DNA from: Sarcocystis neurona
Taxonomy: Eukaryota > Apicomplexa > Conoidasida > Eucoccidiorida > Sarcocystidae
Length of the DNA: 64,000 nt
Direction of reading: 5' to 3'
Assembly: GCA_000727475.1 (NCBI GenBank)
Contig: KL647289.1
Location: 1,010,642 to 1,074,641, forward strand
Shown here piece after piece: positions 48,632 to 61,407 of the stretch. Made by a program: the position numbers and the translations under genes. Positions within the stretch are counted from its first letter, which is position 1. Each line of letters begins with the position of its first letter. The notes under the pieces are model-generated. The model was not told where the DNA came from. It searched no databases and saw nothing but the letters and a program-made list of their open reading frames with translations.

Positions 48632-50910
48632 ATGGAGCCCACCAGTTCTGCGTCAGCTGCTGCCCCCTCGTCGCCTTCGGACGCAGCAGGGCCTGCAACG
48701 ACCAAAGAGAGAGTTTCTGCACAGGCTGCGAGAGAAGACTCCAGCTCTGTTGCACGGCGCACTGCCCTCGTTACAGAAGAAGGGGTTTCTGAAACAGGGG
48801 GTGTTGTTCGAACGAAACTCCGACGGAGAGCTGCCAGGGGGCGCACGAAGCCCGAAGAGAATTCCTGCGCTCCAGAGGCAGGCGAATCAACTTCTACCAT
48901 CTCTCATACCTTGAGCTCGACTTCAGTGCACGCGCCTTATGCAACATCTTTTCCTGGTGCAGAAGTCAAGCGCTATGCATCTGGTTTCCCTCCGTCTCCG
49001 TTCTTTCCTCGAAGCGCACCAGAGGATCTGTTTTCGCTGTGCGGAGGACACCTTTTCAAGTCCTTTTGGATTTCCTATCGACGCACACAACCACCCCTTA
49101 TTATTCTAATAGATAGTTTCATCGTCTCCCTCTTGCTCATGGCTGCTCTTCTTAGCTGCTACGTGGTCATCGTCGGCACCAGCTTCCCGCGCAACGCCTT
49201 CGTGGCCGCCCTACTCTCTTGCGGAGGCACGGCTGTCCTCACGGTTTGCCTCAGAACGCAGGTTAGCCGCATGTTTCTTTTTTCCACCATTCTTGAATGC
49301 GTACACGTATAACCTTCAGGGCACGCTGACCGTCAGTAGTGTATGTGCAAGACAACGTGAAGGAGTGCCTTGTGTTACCGCCTTCTGCATGCTGGAGCTG
49401 CACCAGGACAGACTGCAATTCATCTAAGGGGGGCCGCGCATCATTCTTGACTAAGCAACACCCGTCCGCACGTTCTGTGGCAATTCGTTAGTCTCCTCTA
49501 CGTGAAACGGAGGGCAGCCGCTATATCGTTTCAAGAGACACATTCCAGCACATGGAAGCCTACTGGGCCGAGAGAGTTTGCTTGGCTGTGGAGCTGTTAC
49601 TTATCTGCGGGCTAGGTTGCCGGTACGAAGCGTGTGGAGAAGTCGCTTCGTTACGTGCGGTCATTCACGCACATGTCCCCCACGCACTGGAGAGCACGCC
49701 TGACGCCGCACTGGTTCGCTTATCTGGCTGCTTCATCTTCCATATACAGACGTGTGTGGAAACATCAAAAGTGGCACAACTATGCGTGTGTGCGTACAAG
49801 TGTTTGAAAACACGTGTGAAACGGCGGTGTACACACAGTGGTAAGCTCCACCACGATGCAGCTGTATGTGCTTGTCACTGGTTCGCTGGGCCAGATCCAC
49901 AGGTCTGCATCCACCTTTGTCGGACATCTAAGGCTGAAAAAAGTGATAATTATTCCTTCCTTCGTGTGGCTGTTTTTTAGGTCGATTTTCTTTGTAACCG
50001 TTTCTGTGCTAGGCGATGCACACACACCTCCGCGCCCTTTCGTGCGGACTTCTTCTGTGTACGTGTTCGGTTTCACTTTTGTCTCGTCCACACTGCGTCG
50101 GCCCGTACTGCGCGTCGCTCTTCGAAATCGCTCACACACGAAGATATACATCGGCTGTATACAAGAAGGGGTACGCTGTTGCGTGCTCGTCGCCACCACT
50201 ACACTAAGGCAAAAACTCTCTGCGTCCTTGGCTCCTCATAAATTCCCGAAGGCCGTCATTTCTGCACGTGAGTGGGTCACCGCGGATTCGTGTGCCTGTA
50301 CTCAGCAGCGCTTTGTTTGTCGAAGACGATAGCAGCTAGTGGAGGTATCAATCACACGCGCTTCCTATATGCGGGACTTAATTTTTCTCTGTTGAATCGA
50401 CGGGGTGATGCTACACTAGTATCAGTTACACGGTAGTCGCTGGCGGGTGTTTTCCAAAATGCCGAAAGTAGCGACAAACCAGTCGTAGCGACGCAGCAGC
50501 ACCAGTTACCTGTCTGCATGGAACAAGACTGTAGGAAAGATGAGGGATACATATTCTAGAGTTGCTCGAGCACACAATGGTATTTCCGCTTCACAAATGA
50601 AGAAAATCGTTTTCTTGTCTTCTCAGCTGTCGTACAGGGAAGGCACTCTTACGCAAATCTTTTCAAACACGGAACACACGCGAAGGAACCCGTCTCTACG
50701 GTCGTGTAGCGGAATAGTTTTTTGCATGCGTGAACGTTTTTTCGTGAACGTGGCGAACTGTCGTGTACACCTTTTGCTTCGTGGTGCGTCGGACTTCCTT
50801 TGCAGGTGTCAGAGAAGAATACGTTTCTCCTCTCTGAGGAGCGCGCTCTAGCAGACTATCTTCTATGCAATTTGGTGCTGCATTACGCGGTTTTTTCGTA
50901 CATCGGCTGA
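48632..50910 (+). CDS. DAD1: DAD1/OST2, oligosaccharyltransferase subunit, with N-terminal extension
   Basis: DAD1 is a small membrane subunit of the ER oligosaccharyltransferase that N-glycosylates proteins. Exon 1 is 48632-49261 and exon 2 is 50806-50910. The 1544-bp intron (GTTAGC...ctttgcag) is phase 0. The spliced protein has 244 residues. The conserved core starts near residue 140: LFKSFWISYRRTQPPL, a membrane segment around 156-182, VGTSFPRNAF, a second membrane segment 188-206 ending CLRTQ. Exon 2 supplies VSEKNTFLL and the family tail ERALADYLLCNLVLHYAVFS ending YIG before the stop. The tail in exon 2 makes the assignment firm. Residues 1-130, rich in S, A, P and E, are extra compared with the usual length of about 113. 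The start was chosen as the first ATG in the open frame; an upstream exon is possible. The long intron contains no convincing nested gene. Confidence 0.88.
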
Positions 50911-52016
50911 GCAGGCGAACTGCGAGCACCAAAAGCGGAGAAACATAGTACCAGGTGTGTCAGCTGTAGAAGCAGAAGGGAGGAAAGCTACCGTGCTGCA
51001 GCAGCAGCAGGAATACGTACAATTAGTACCTAAGAGTAATCTCTCCTACGAACACTGTCGTCTACGTAGGACAGCGGGCGAATTACTAGTCATCGGCCGC
51101 CACCTTTCAAAAAGGGTTGTCATCTCTTTTTCGTAACCGCTAGTGCCTTCTGAGGCTTTGTTGTGCGTTACCGAGTTCTGGTAATGCTTCCGTGGAGATG
51201 GCAGGGCGCGGTTGTCCGTTTGAAAACCGGAAATTTTACACTGCTCGTGCCTCCGCGTGGCTAATTTTCGCATCGATCACGCAGCTAACACAAATGAACT
51301 TTTACGTGGTAAGATTGAGCGTGTGTGTTTACCCACACGCTTTTTTTTTCTGAACACGTACTGTGATAAGTGGTACGCAAGAAGGGTCGCAGGCGGGATA
51401 TATCTTTAAGGAGGTGGTGATTGTGACCAAGGAAGAGAAAGCTGCGGGTGCTGCAGGTATGATTGATTCACGTACATGCAAAGACTTCAGTGGAAAACAC
51501 TCGCGCTCGGCCAGCCTTCCCACTACATTGGGGATTACGGTTGCGCCATACATCCAAGACTTGTGTGCGTAGCTTAAGCAAGGACAGGGGAAGTTGATCT
51601 GCCTCTTGAAAATATAGTTGTGCTCTGCATCATACAGCGGAACAAAGCAAAACAACTGTATTGGGCCAGCTTTATGCGCATAAGGAAGAGTCATTCTGCA
51701 GAAGTCGTTTTCCCCGTAACTCAATTAGAAACCAACACTGCATTGAAAAAGTTACGAATGCACAGCGTGAAGAATATGTGAGCGGGAGCCGCCGATGAGG
51801 AACGAAGCACTCTAGTAAAATCATACAGAGGAAAAGAAAAGTCTCTTCACGCAGACGCCCCGAATATTTTGCATGGTGAACGAACTACGTTCAGGAAACA
51901 CGAACGCCCACGTGCAAGCGCTGCTCCTTCGCTGCCACCGTGGGCATCCGACCGATTTTCATCTTGATTCGAACCTGCAAGTTGTTGCTGTCCTAGATCC
52001 GCACAGCCGGAGTTGT
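50911..52016. other. Convergent intergenic region between DAD1 and the SRQ-repeat gene
   Basis: 3' flanks of two converging genes. No coding frame is called here. A minus frame running on to 51847 (stop tgcgtga) is an alternative ending of the SRQ-repeat gene if its last acceptor is used in another phase. Confidence 0.45.
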
Positions 52017-55000
52017 TCATCTTTTGCGGGTCACATCTTTTCCGCGCTTCTGCAGGGGAAACAGCAGTGCCATATACATACATATATAAATGAACTCGCA
52101 GACACACACATTTTTTGCTCGTGTACGGCGCATTCCAAGTCCGACGGCGCCAGTCTCAGCCCTACGCGTTTATACTAGTACCCGTCTACGCACACAAGAG
52201 CGCGTTCATGCTTGCTTGCAGATGTTTGCCAGAAAACGCTTGTGTTGTTCACGCGAAAATCAGAACCGGAATGAACACGGGTCGCGCTTGGTCCTACTAC
52301 CAGTTTGTAGTCACAGCTGCAACGCGGGTTGCAAAACTAGGCCTTTCTGATAAAGCCGAGTGTGATGCTTCCCCTCGTATGTCAAGCAGACTACGGTAAG
52401 GAGTGCTGCAGGTTTCATACATTAAACAAGTTTTCAGGCTTCGTATGCCTGTATTATTCCCATCGTGGGATCTGTCGTGAGATATGCACTTGTCGGGGGT
52501 CACAAGTTTGAATGAGGTACAGGCTCGCTTTGATTAAGACACGGCGAGCGCACACGGTAGTTTGGTATCTTCTTGACGTCTTACCCTTTTCAAGAACTTG
52601 ATAATATGTTCAGCTATTTCGTGGACCATGCCTTGTTCGTTTTCATCGAGCGAAACCAAGCTGCAGGTACCGCCTGATTGGCGCCGCATCTGAAGCTGCA
52701 CGACGATAGCGGGGGGAAAAATGAAGGAATATTTGGCTCTATCGGTCGAAAAGCGATTTCACCCAGAACGGCGCCAGCCATGAAGTCCTACGCGAGGCAG
52801 TGTCGTTGACGGGTAGGTGGGTGGGACGCGTTATTTATCCTGCATACCGCCCAACAGTGGCAGTAGTTCTACAAACTGAAGTCTCTACCCTAACGTGCGG
52901 CGGCCTGCTTGTCTACAGAGGCCTCCTTTTGTCTACCCGGACGCTGAGTGCTCCGAGGGTGCGGCAGCAGATGTCAAACTGTCTTTTTATTAGGGGAGAT
53001 GTGGTGACGCTGAAAGGTGCCGAGGTCTGCATAGGGGTGCGTGGGGAGTACACCAACGTAGTTTCTGTGACTGCAGACACTTCGTGCTAGGCCCCTTAGC
53101 TAATTTTACCTTGAAGTAGGGAGACGCGGCATCTACTGACGCTGCGTCTACGGGTGGAGCGCTGGAGGAATGTTTCATGGATCGAACAATTTGCATGACA
53201 TTTAGTGGCGGCCCTTCCCCGTTACTGTCTTCGTAATACCCCCTGTGCAAAACACTGTTTGAAACGGCCAGGGGCATCAAGTGGTACGCTCGGACCAGGT
53301 GAGAAAGTTCGGACTCTTCCTCCCACGGAAGTGCTTCTCTATCAGCACATCCGTTTCGAAGAGAATGCCCGTCACGCGTTGAGCTGTTTTTTCTGACTTC
53401 TGGACCACTTGGTGGACCACGCGATACGGGAGAAGCCTGCCGACTAGGTTGCCAACTCCAGTGGTCACTGTGTCGACCACTAGTCTGTTGCTGAGTAGGC
53501 TGCTGGCTTCCCCGCCGGCTAGGTTGCCTGCTGCCCTGTCCCTTGGGTTGTCGGCTGTCCTGCCCTCTCAGTTTCCCGCTGTGCTGCCGGCTAAGCTCTC
53601 GGCTGTGCCCAACGCTCACTTCTCGCGTGTGCTCGAGGTTCGACTGGTGAGGGTGGTTTTCCATTCGACCATTGTCTGTTCGCGTTGGATCCCGGGAACT
53701 GCTGGCACAGTAGCTCGACGCCGCGAATGCGAGGGGGGAAGCGAAGTCGTCGAAGCGGGACAGATCGGTTCGGAGAGAGGTGCGGCTGCGTCTCGCCTGT
53801 AGGCTCGACATGCCGTTTTCTCTTCGAGAGGCTCCTCGACAAGAATCTTTCGCTGCAACAGACGGCCGCAGATTGTTGTTGCTTTTTCTTATCACGTCAC
53901 AATGATCTGGAAAATTTGAGGCTAGAGAAGTTTCCTTCAAGTACTGAATCCAACCATCTTCTTCTCTATTAGATGGGCGTCTTTGCGCAGACAGCTGCCG
54001 CTGCACATCATCTTGCCGTCGGCTTCCGGCAGCACCGACTGACGTAGCAGCTCGACTCGGTAGACGACTGAGCTGGCCGCTCTGCAGTTGCTTTTGAAAA
54101 GCGTACGGATCAGGAGCTGCAGTCTGACTCTTGCTTGGCAACCTGCTGCTCAGGCCTGATCTCTGCGCCTGTGGCACCTCCCAATCAATATCCGGTGGAG
54201 TGAAGTCTGCCGAGCTGCTTGACCCAGTGCCTTTAACAAAGCTACTGTCGTTATCCTGGCTTGACGAATAGTACCGATGCATGCGTGGGGAATCCGAGCT
54301 CTCCCTCTGGCTTCGTTCTCGGCGCCAGGAGTCGCCCCTGTGCCGCACAGAATTGTTGGCAAAGGACTCATCGTATGTGGCCGCATACGAGCCCGGTTCC
54401 TGTTGACCTTCTAACCGCTGCTCCGTACTTCTGGCCTTAGAAGCCGGGCTGCTGAATTGCCAGTGAAAATCCTTTTCAGCTGAGTCCTGATTCTGGCGTG
54501 GTACCATCAAACCGTCGGTAGGATTTGGCGCAGAAAACTCGCCAGTGTCACCGTCGTTGTGATCCACTGGGTTGACGAGCCCGTTGTAAGTGTTTTGTCG
54601 GCTTAAGGGGAGGGTGTTCCGGGGAAGTGCAAGGTGGGTCCCGCGTGCTTGCTGCTGGCTGTTCGGTCCTCCCATCGAATGATTGTGGCGGTCCTTCTGC
54701 TGCTCGGTGTTCTGGTGCCTGTGTGGTGTGCCAGTCGATTTGATTCCCGAGTCACCCCATGTTTGGCCCGGAGTGCGGCTCAGTGCACGACTTGGCTGCC
54801 GTACATCTCTTCTGCCTATATGCCCTGTTGAGTTCGCCGGCGCCCCTGCTTGAGACTGTTCTTCGCCTTCCCGGTGATCGGTGCTTGTACAGCCAGACTC
54901 TCGGTATAACTTCAGTGAGTCTTTACTATTCTTCAAGCTGCGGTGACTAGCCTGCAGTACAGAATGAATGGTCATCAACGTTGAACTGTTTACTCCACCT

Positions 55001-58000
55001 TCAGGGAATGGGTTGTTCGTGTATACCTGCTAAGGATTACTCCCCTGTTGATGTAAGGCTTTGGAGGCACAGAGCAGGACAAGACCTTGATCACCAGGAG
55101 TGGCCCAGCTACGCGTACGCCCTGAACATCCGGGCATATCAGCATACTTTCGATGATACCCCTGTGTACTGCTCAGTCCTCGCTTAGCCGTCCCTCGCAG
55201 ATGCGTGGAGCCGCAAATATTAAGTAATTACTTCGGTGCGTGACGTACCGCTTCCGGCTGAATATTAATGCCGTAGGGCACTTTTTCCTTCGTGGCAGCA
55301 CTGTGAAGTGAGCGTTCCATGTCATCACTCCTTTCCTCTCTCCTGGAGCTGTTGTTGTTCCGAAAACTTGCAGCTTGCAGCTGGGTATCTTGTCGTGCTG
55401 CCTCGTCGTGTAGCAGTTGGGGTGTTTGTTGAATGCTTGTTTCCTCATTTCGTGTCGTAGAGCCCCGGTCGACAGTCACATCTTTGTGAGGAGACAGCTG
55501 ACGACTAGGCTGCTCAGTGGGGCGCCAGTACAGGCTCGGTGGCCGACTGCAGTTATTACTCAGCTGCTTGCTCCAGTTCTCGTCCTGCATCCTATGGGAC
55601 TGTCGGCGACGCTGCTCCGTGTGTATCTGACTTTCAAGTTCGCCAAATTTGCCACCACCCTGTCCGCTTGCGTACGTGTTTTGCTGACCGTTCTGCTGGC
55701 CGCTGGGTTGTCTAGCCGGGTTGCCTGTGGGCTGCGTGCTGTGCTGCCTGCTTAGGTGCCGGCTCTGCTGCATGCTGCGGTGTCTATCTTCCTGCCTGCT
55801 TTGCTGCCTGCTCTCCCCGTAACCGTGTTGCCTACTGGGTTGTCTGCTGTGCTGCCTCCTCGGCTGCCCGCTGTGCTGCCTACTTGGCTGCCGGCTGTGC
55901 GGTCTGGTCGGCTGTGGACGGTGCTGCCAGCTCAGTTGTGGACTGTACTGCCTGTCCGGCTCTCGACTGTGCTGCGTGCTCGACTGGCAGCTGTGCTGCC
56001 TGCTCGGCTGGCGGCTGTGCTGCCTGCTCAGTTGTCGGCTGTGCTGCCTGCTCGGCTGGCGGCTGTGCTGCCTGCTTGGCTGGCGGCTGTGCTGCCTGCT
56101 TGGCTGGCGGCTGTGCTGCCTGCTTGGCTGGCGGCTGTGCTGCCTGCTTGGCTGGCGGCTGTGCTGCCTGCTCGACTGGCGGCTGTGCTGCCTGCCGGCT
56201 GGCGCTGTGCTGCCTGCTTGGCTGGCGGCTGTGCTGCCTGCTCGGCTGGCGGCTGTGCTGCCTGCTCGGCTGGTGGCTGTGCTGCCTGCTCGGGTGGCAG
56301 CTGTGCTGCCTGCTCGGCTGGCGCCCGTGCTGCGTGCTCAGCTGCCTGCTGTGCTGCATGCGCGACTGTCGATTGTGCTGCCTTCTGGGCTGCCCACTGT
56401 GCTGCCTGCTCGGCTGTCGACTGTGCTGCCTACTGGACTGCATGCTGTTGCACCCGCTGTGCTGCCTACTCAATTGCTGGCCATTTTGCCTACTCAGCTG
56501 TTCGCTGTTTTGCCTCTTCTCTTGGCAGTATTGCTGCCCGCTATCCTGGCGACTGTGAAATCTGCCATGTTGCCAGCTGTTCTGCCCGCTTCGTCGCCGG
56601 CTGTCCTGTCGGCCGCGCTGCTCGTGGCGGCTCACTGTTGAACCCTCTGTGTCTTGGTTGTTAGTCGGCAGGCTGCACTGCCAGTTGTTCTGTGCTGTGG
56701 GCTGTCTCCTTGGTAGGTCGCTGCATTGCTTGCTGGTGTGCTGGCTGGGTCGAGATCTGCCGCTGAGAGTATAATCTCCGCCACGGCTTGCGATACGACC
56801 TTCACAGAGTCTGTGCTTGTCCTCCTCCGTGCGCCCTGAATTCTCTTGACTCCCATCGAAGCTCGTGGCCCTTCCCTCAGCTTTGCGAAGGTAGTCCTCC
56901 TCATCGCAGTGATTGGTAGAGTACTTTTTTCTTTCGCGCTGCCAGCGCGTCGTGCGGCTTGACAGTGGACTCAGCATGTTACTCTGTTTCGGCTGAAGAG
57001 GCAATTTCCCCTCGCGGTGGTCTCTCCCAGCGGTCGTGACTGAAGTTGTGCCCTCCGGTACTCGTATGACAGGAGTGGTGCCATACATCCACGGTCGAAT
57101 ATGACTTGTCTCCTCCGTCTCCTGCGAATTACTCTCCGCGGAAAACGGGCCGGGCCTACCACTCGAAGGGTCCTGGGGATGATCGCGACGCTGCCAGCTG
57201 GGTTGCCTACTACTGTGATGGCTTCCGCGAGGGCTGCACCTTTGGCTGGCAACCCCACTGAATATTCGGTTACCAGATCCGCTCCTCGCGCTACACTGTG
57301 GAGCGCGTTGAGAGTTGTCACGACTCCAGTGCCGGCTGCCATTCTGACCGGGTAACGCAACAACGTAATCGGCTGCCTGCCTACCGCTAGACGAAATCTC
57401 GTCCCTCCCGCAACTCCCCAGTCGCGCATCGGTGTACGGTTGACTCCGCTGCACAGTACACTGGCCAACGGACTGCTCATCCCGTTGGGACGTGCCCTGC
57501 CGACTGGGTACGCGGGCCGCTGACTTGCTGGAGTGCTGCGCAGACATGTGCGTAGACTGACTATCGCAACGCCTATAGACGGATGAACCAGGTCGATCGT
57601 TACGTAGGACGCTGCAGTCCCTACTCGCTTGAGTGCTAACGTGTTGACTTGAATTTCTGCTCTGCTGTGGCGTGGACTGTTGATTTTGACCGCGGCCGTC
57701 TCGACTGTGTTGTCTACCAGGCCAGGTACCCGGCTGATGACTGGGCTGACGAAGTGCCTCTCTGCTGACTTGTCGACTAGGCGCTCTACTCCGCTGTCGA
57801 CTAGGCTGCCGACTCGGGTGTCGACTGCGCTGCCGACCGGGCTGTCGACTTCCCTGCCGACTACGCTGGGGTCTGCGCTCCGCTCTGTGCTGACGACTCT
57901 CCTGCGGAGTGAGCTCCTGCGCTCTTCCAGGACCGGGTTGTCGACTATGTTGCCGACTGAGTTGCGAGCTGCGCTGTCGATTCCCTCTGATACTATCCAG

Positions 58001-61000
58001 TGGGCTGTGCTGCCGACTCCGGGGGCGGTGGTCCTGCGGGGTATCTTTGGGACTGGGATGTTCACTTTGCTGGAGACTCGATTGTGCGCTGTATTTCAGG
58101 CTTTGTTGTCGGGTGGACTGCGAAGGGTGTCGCTGACGTAGGTGGTGACTGTTTTCGAGGCTACGCGGACTAGGCTGCCGACTGTTTCCGCCACTACGTT
58201 GTCGACTATGCCGCCGTTTTGGCTGTTCGCTGTGTCGGTGGCTGCGTTGCCGAGTGGGCTGCGGATTCTGCTGCCGACTGTTTCCAGGGCTATCTTGTCG
58301 ACTAGGCAGCCTACTGTTTCCAGAACCAGATTGTCGACTATGCAGCCTACTGGGCTGTCGACTGTTTCCGCGGCTCAGTTGTAGTCTGTCCTGCTGACTG
58401 GGCTGCCGACTGCTTCTGCGGCTGCGGTTTCGACTATGCTGCCGGCTAGGCTGTTGACCGTTTCCGCGGCTGCGCTGCCGACTGGGCTGCCGACTCTGCT
58501 GAATGCTTCCAGGACTATGTTGTCGACTATGCAGCCTACTTGGCTGTGCACTGTTTCCAGGAGTGTGTTGTCGACTGTGCTGTCGGCTAGGCTGCCGACT
58601 GGTTTGACGACTATGTTGTCGACTCTGGTGCCGGCTGGGTTGCCGGCTGCTTTCACGACTACGTTGTCGACTGCGCTGATGACTCAGCTGTCGCCTGTGT
58701 TCGTGGCTGCGTTGCGGACTGGGCTGCCGACTGGGATGCCGACTGTTTCCAGGAGTACGCTGTCGACTATGCAGTCTACTGGGCTGTCGACTGTTTACAG
58801 AACTATGTTGTCGACTATGCAGCCTACTGGGCTGTCGACTGTTTTCACGGCTCGCTTGTAGACTATGGTGCCGACTGCTTTTGCGGCTGCTGTTTCGGCT
58901 GTTATGCCCGCTGGGCTGCCGACTCTTTTGACGGCTACGTTGTCGACTGTGCCGTCGGCTGGATTGCTGACTGTTTCCTCGACTACGTTGTCGACTGTGC
59001 TGCCGACTGGGCTGTCGGCTGTGTTCGTAGTTACGCTGCCGACTGGGCTGCCGACTCTGCTGCCGACTGGGATGCCTACTGTTTCCAGGAGTATGTTGTC
59101 GACTATGCAGCCCAGTGGGCTGTCGGCTGTCCCCACGGCTGGGCTGTAGGGTGGGCTGTGGGCTGGGCTGCCGACTGCTTTTGGGGCTGCCGTTTCGGCT
59201 AGGCTGCCGGCCGTTTCGACTGTGGTGCCGGCTAGGCTGCCGACTGTTTTGACGACTATGTTGCCGACTGTGCTGTCGGCTGAATTGTCGACTGTTTCCT
59301 GGACTACGTTGTTGACTACGCTGCCGACGCGGCTGTCGACTGTCTCCAGGGCTACGCGAACTGCTCTGCCGACTCTGCCGACTAAGATGCGGACTGTTTT
59401 CAGCACTATGCAGCCTACTGTGCTCTCCGTTGTTTCCGCGGCTGGGTTGCAGTCTGTGCTGCCAGCTGGGCTGCTGACTACTACTTCGGCTGTTGTTTCG
59501 ACTGTGGTGTTCGCTAGGCTGCCAGCTGTTTTGATTATGTTGTTGACTCTGGTGCCGGCTGGGCTGTTTACTGTGTCCACGTCTATCTGGCACGCAATGC
59601 TGTCGATTGAACTGCCCATCGCTTCCGCAGTCGTCGTACGGAGGAGGCTGCCCACTACGAGGGCTGTTGCCTTGCTCAGCGGGAGTTTCGCAGAGAGGCG
59701 CATCGTGCGCGCCGAGTAAAAGACTGTTTCGTCGGCTATGCACCGGACTTTCTTGTTGACTTGATTGGGCACTGGCGCACCTGCATCCAGCCCATCTCTT
59801 CGATCCAGAGTTACTACCAGATCGGTCGTCGTCACCGTCCCTGCGGTGTCGACATGGATCATGATGATGATAATGATGAGGGTCACAGTGATGATGATGA
59901 TGATGGTATCGCGTGGAGGACCGGCCACCACCATTGTTCTGTTGTCGGCTTGCTGCGCAGCAACTCCCTGGCGAATGGCTTCGTTCGCTGCTGCAGCAGC
60001 TGCCAGTCTCCACTGCATCAGAAGGTCGGCAGTGCAGTTCGTGATTGCGGCAGACAAAAGCCTTTTGACTGAGTAAGCAGCGTTCCCTGATGATACGCGT
60101 GGCAACTTCTTTGACTATGGAAACCACGTCCTCTTCTCGTAGATGAAGTCCGGTGCACTCGCAGGTGTGCACGGTGTTACCTTTATCCTCAAGTCCCTCG
60201 CCGTCAGGGTAATACCTTCGTCTAGAGAAACGATCGTGCTCGATCGTGTCCGCTACTGCATCGAGATGGTCGATGTGCGAGTGGGACACTGGGGAACCTA
60301 ACACTCCGTGAGTAGATCTGGTGTCGTCCACGGTCTCTACCGCTTCACCAAACCGAGCGTGGCAGCTGTGGCGTGAACAGCCAGAGCCCAAGCAAGCTGT
60401 ACAGCTCAAGACATGGCATCACTGAGAATAGCAGATAGGCGGGAACAGGAGTCTGCCAAACATTTATACTACTGGTGTTTTAGTTGAAAAGCCTTCGGCG
60501 ATTCTGCAGTCACGTGGTCAGACAGCGAGACGTGGTGGGGCACTCACGAAGAGAGGGGCCGACTTCCATAATGAAGCCCAAATCTACCGGTGGCCGGAGG
60601 GTCAGACATTTGCGTACGCCAGTACCACGCGCTCTATCATGCATCTTCACCACTTCGTGTGCTACAACAGTTACACACGACCCGCTTTTCTGCGTAGCGG
60701 AGGCGAGGCTCGAAAGTTCTAGCCAGTGTCGACGCTTGTCTTTGCGTGATGGTAGCCCCCAAATTATATTTATTGAATCTACACCAACTATTTTAGCGGA
60801 TATAGCTGCGGGAGTTGCCAGTCCGTTGTGTTGAACTGCACAACACATGCTTACCATTTTGACAGCCACAGCTGCGTGATCTTGGTGGAGATGCGCCTGA
60901 GCAAATGCGTGAAGCCGCACAGATTTCTGTAGAGTGCCTTTTAGGGGAATCACAAACGTCTCCGTCGCTGACTTCGGGTGGAGACTCTACTTTTCCACCG

Positions 61001-61223
61001 TTTTCGGTATGAGCCTGCTCTTGTATCACGCTAGTTAGACCACGCTGCGATTCATGAAGAATGCTCCCGTCGCCACGAGATGTTGAGCCTACGCGCAGTA
61101 CACAAATGCCACTATGTGTTGAATGGGAAATAGATGGAGTTGACAGGTAGGAAACGCAGTTCTCTTCTGCGTTCGCAATGTCTTGCTGTTCTGAAGCAGT
61201 TATAATCTTATGAGTGCCACTAC
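52017..61223 (-). CDS. Giant Ser/Arg/Gln-repeat (SR-like) protein, at least 5 exons, frame broken once
   Basis: Not assigned to a family; S-R dipeptides every few residues recall SR-rich nuclear matrix and splicing proteins (inference). Exons on the minus strand: 61223-60855, 60396-55249, 54951-53110, 52695-52585 and 52049-52017. Introns have GTAAGC, GTACGT, GTAAAA and GTAAGA donors with matching phases. Exon 2 has an ordered-looking N-terminal part (EEDVVSIVKEVATRIIRER), a His-rich stretch near 59900, then hundreds of SRQ/H/P repeats such as QHSRQPSR. Exon 3 is S/R/Q-rich but less regular and ends GPPLNVMQIVRSMKH. Exon 4 encodes CSLVSLDENEQGMVHEIAEH then IIKFLKR, which looks folded. Exon 5 would give only ten basic residues. 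A repeat unit at 56182-56203 lacks two bases, so the literal frame leaves the SRQ register and stops at 55880; the register resumes in the next frame to 55249. About 2.5 thousand residues if repaired. Upstream exons are probable (first exon begins in phase 1). Confidence 0.65.
55972..56350. repeat. 24-bp tandem repeat array
   Basis: About 15-16 near-identical 24-bp units (+ strand gctgtgctgcctgctcgg then ctggcg), encoding QHSRQPSR on the minus strand. Variants are mainly T/C and A/G changes. The unit at 56182-56203 is 22 bp, lacking one T and one G relative to its neighbours. Confidence 0.9.
56400..59720. repeat. Degenerate SRQ-coding repeats
   Basis: Diverged short-period repeats (ctgccgactgggctgtcgactgtttcc and relatives, mostly 24-30 bp) encode S/R/Q/N/H runs on the minus strand. 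The periodicity keeps the other minus frames and some + frames open for hundreds of codons. Confidence 0.8.
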
Positions 61224-61407
61224 CTGGGAAAGGACGCTGGTGCAATACAGTATATGTCTTTGAGGCTGCGAACTGTGTCCAGAGAGGCTAAAAACTCCAA
61301 AGGCCACGTGGCGAACAAAGTGACCACAATCAAGACGAGTAAGTCGGAATAGTTCGCGGACCAGACGTAGAGGTGTGGAAACGCTCCAGAAAACAGGGTA
61401 CGCAATT

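Noticed and set aside
49552..50332. Two + frames (142 and 164 codons) between the DAD1 exons
   Set aside because: They lie in the DAD1 intron, resemble no family, and the second starts at a non-ATG codon.
55756..56664. Long + strand open frames rich in Leu/Cys or Leu/Ala/Pro within the repeat array
   Set aside because: They are the complement of the 24-bp units that encode QHSRQPSR on the minus strand; the content is purely periodic with no splice or start context.
58795..60105. 436-codon minus frame (and the 364-codon one at 56971-58065)
   Set aside because: Alternative frames of the SRQ repeats kept open by periodicity. Not called as genes; reported only as a property of the repeat.
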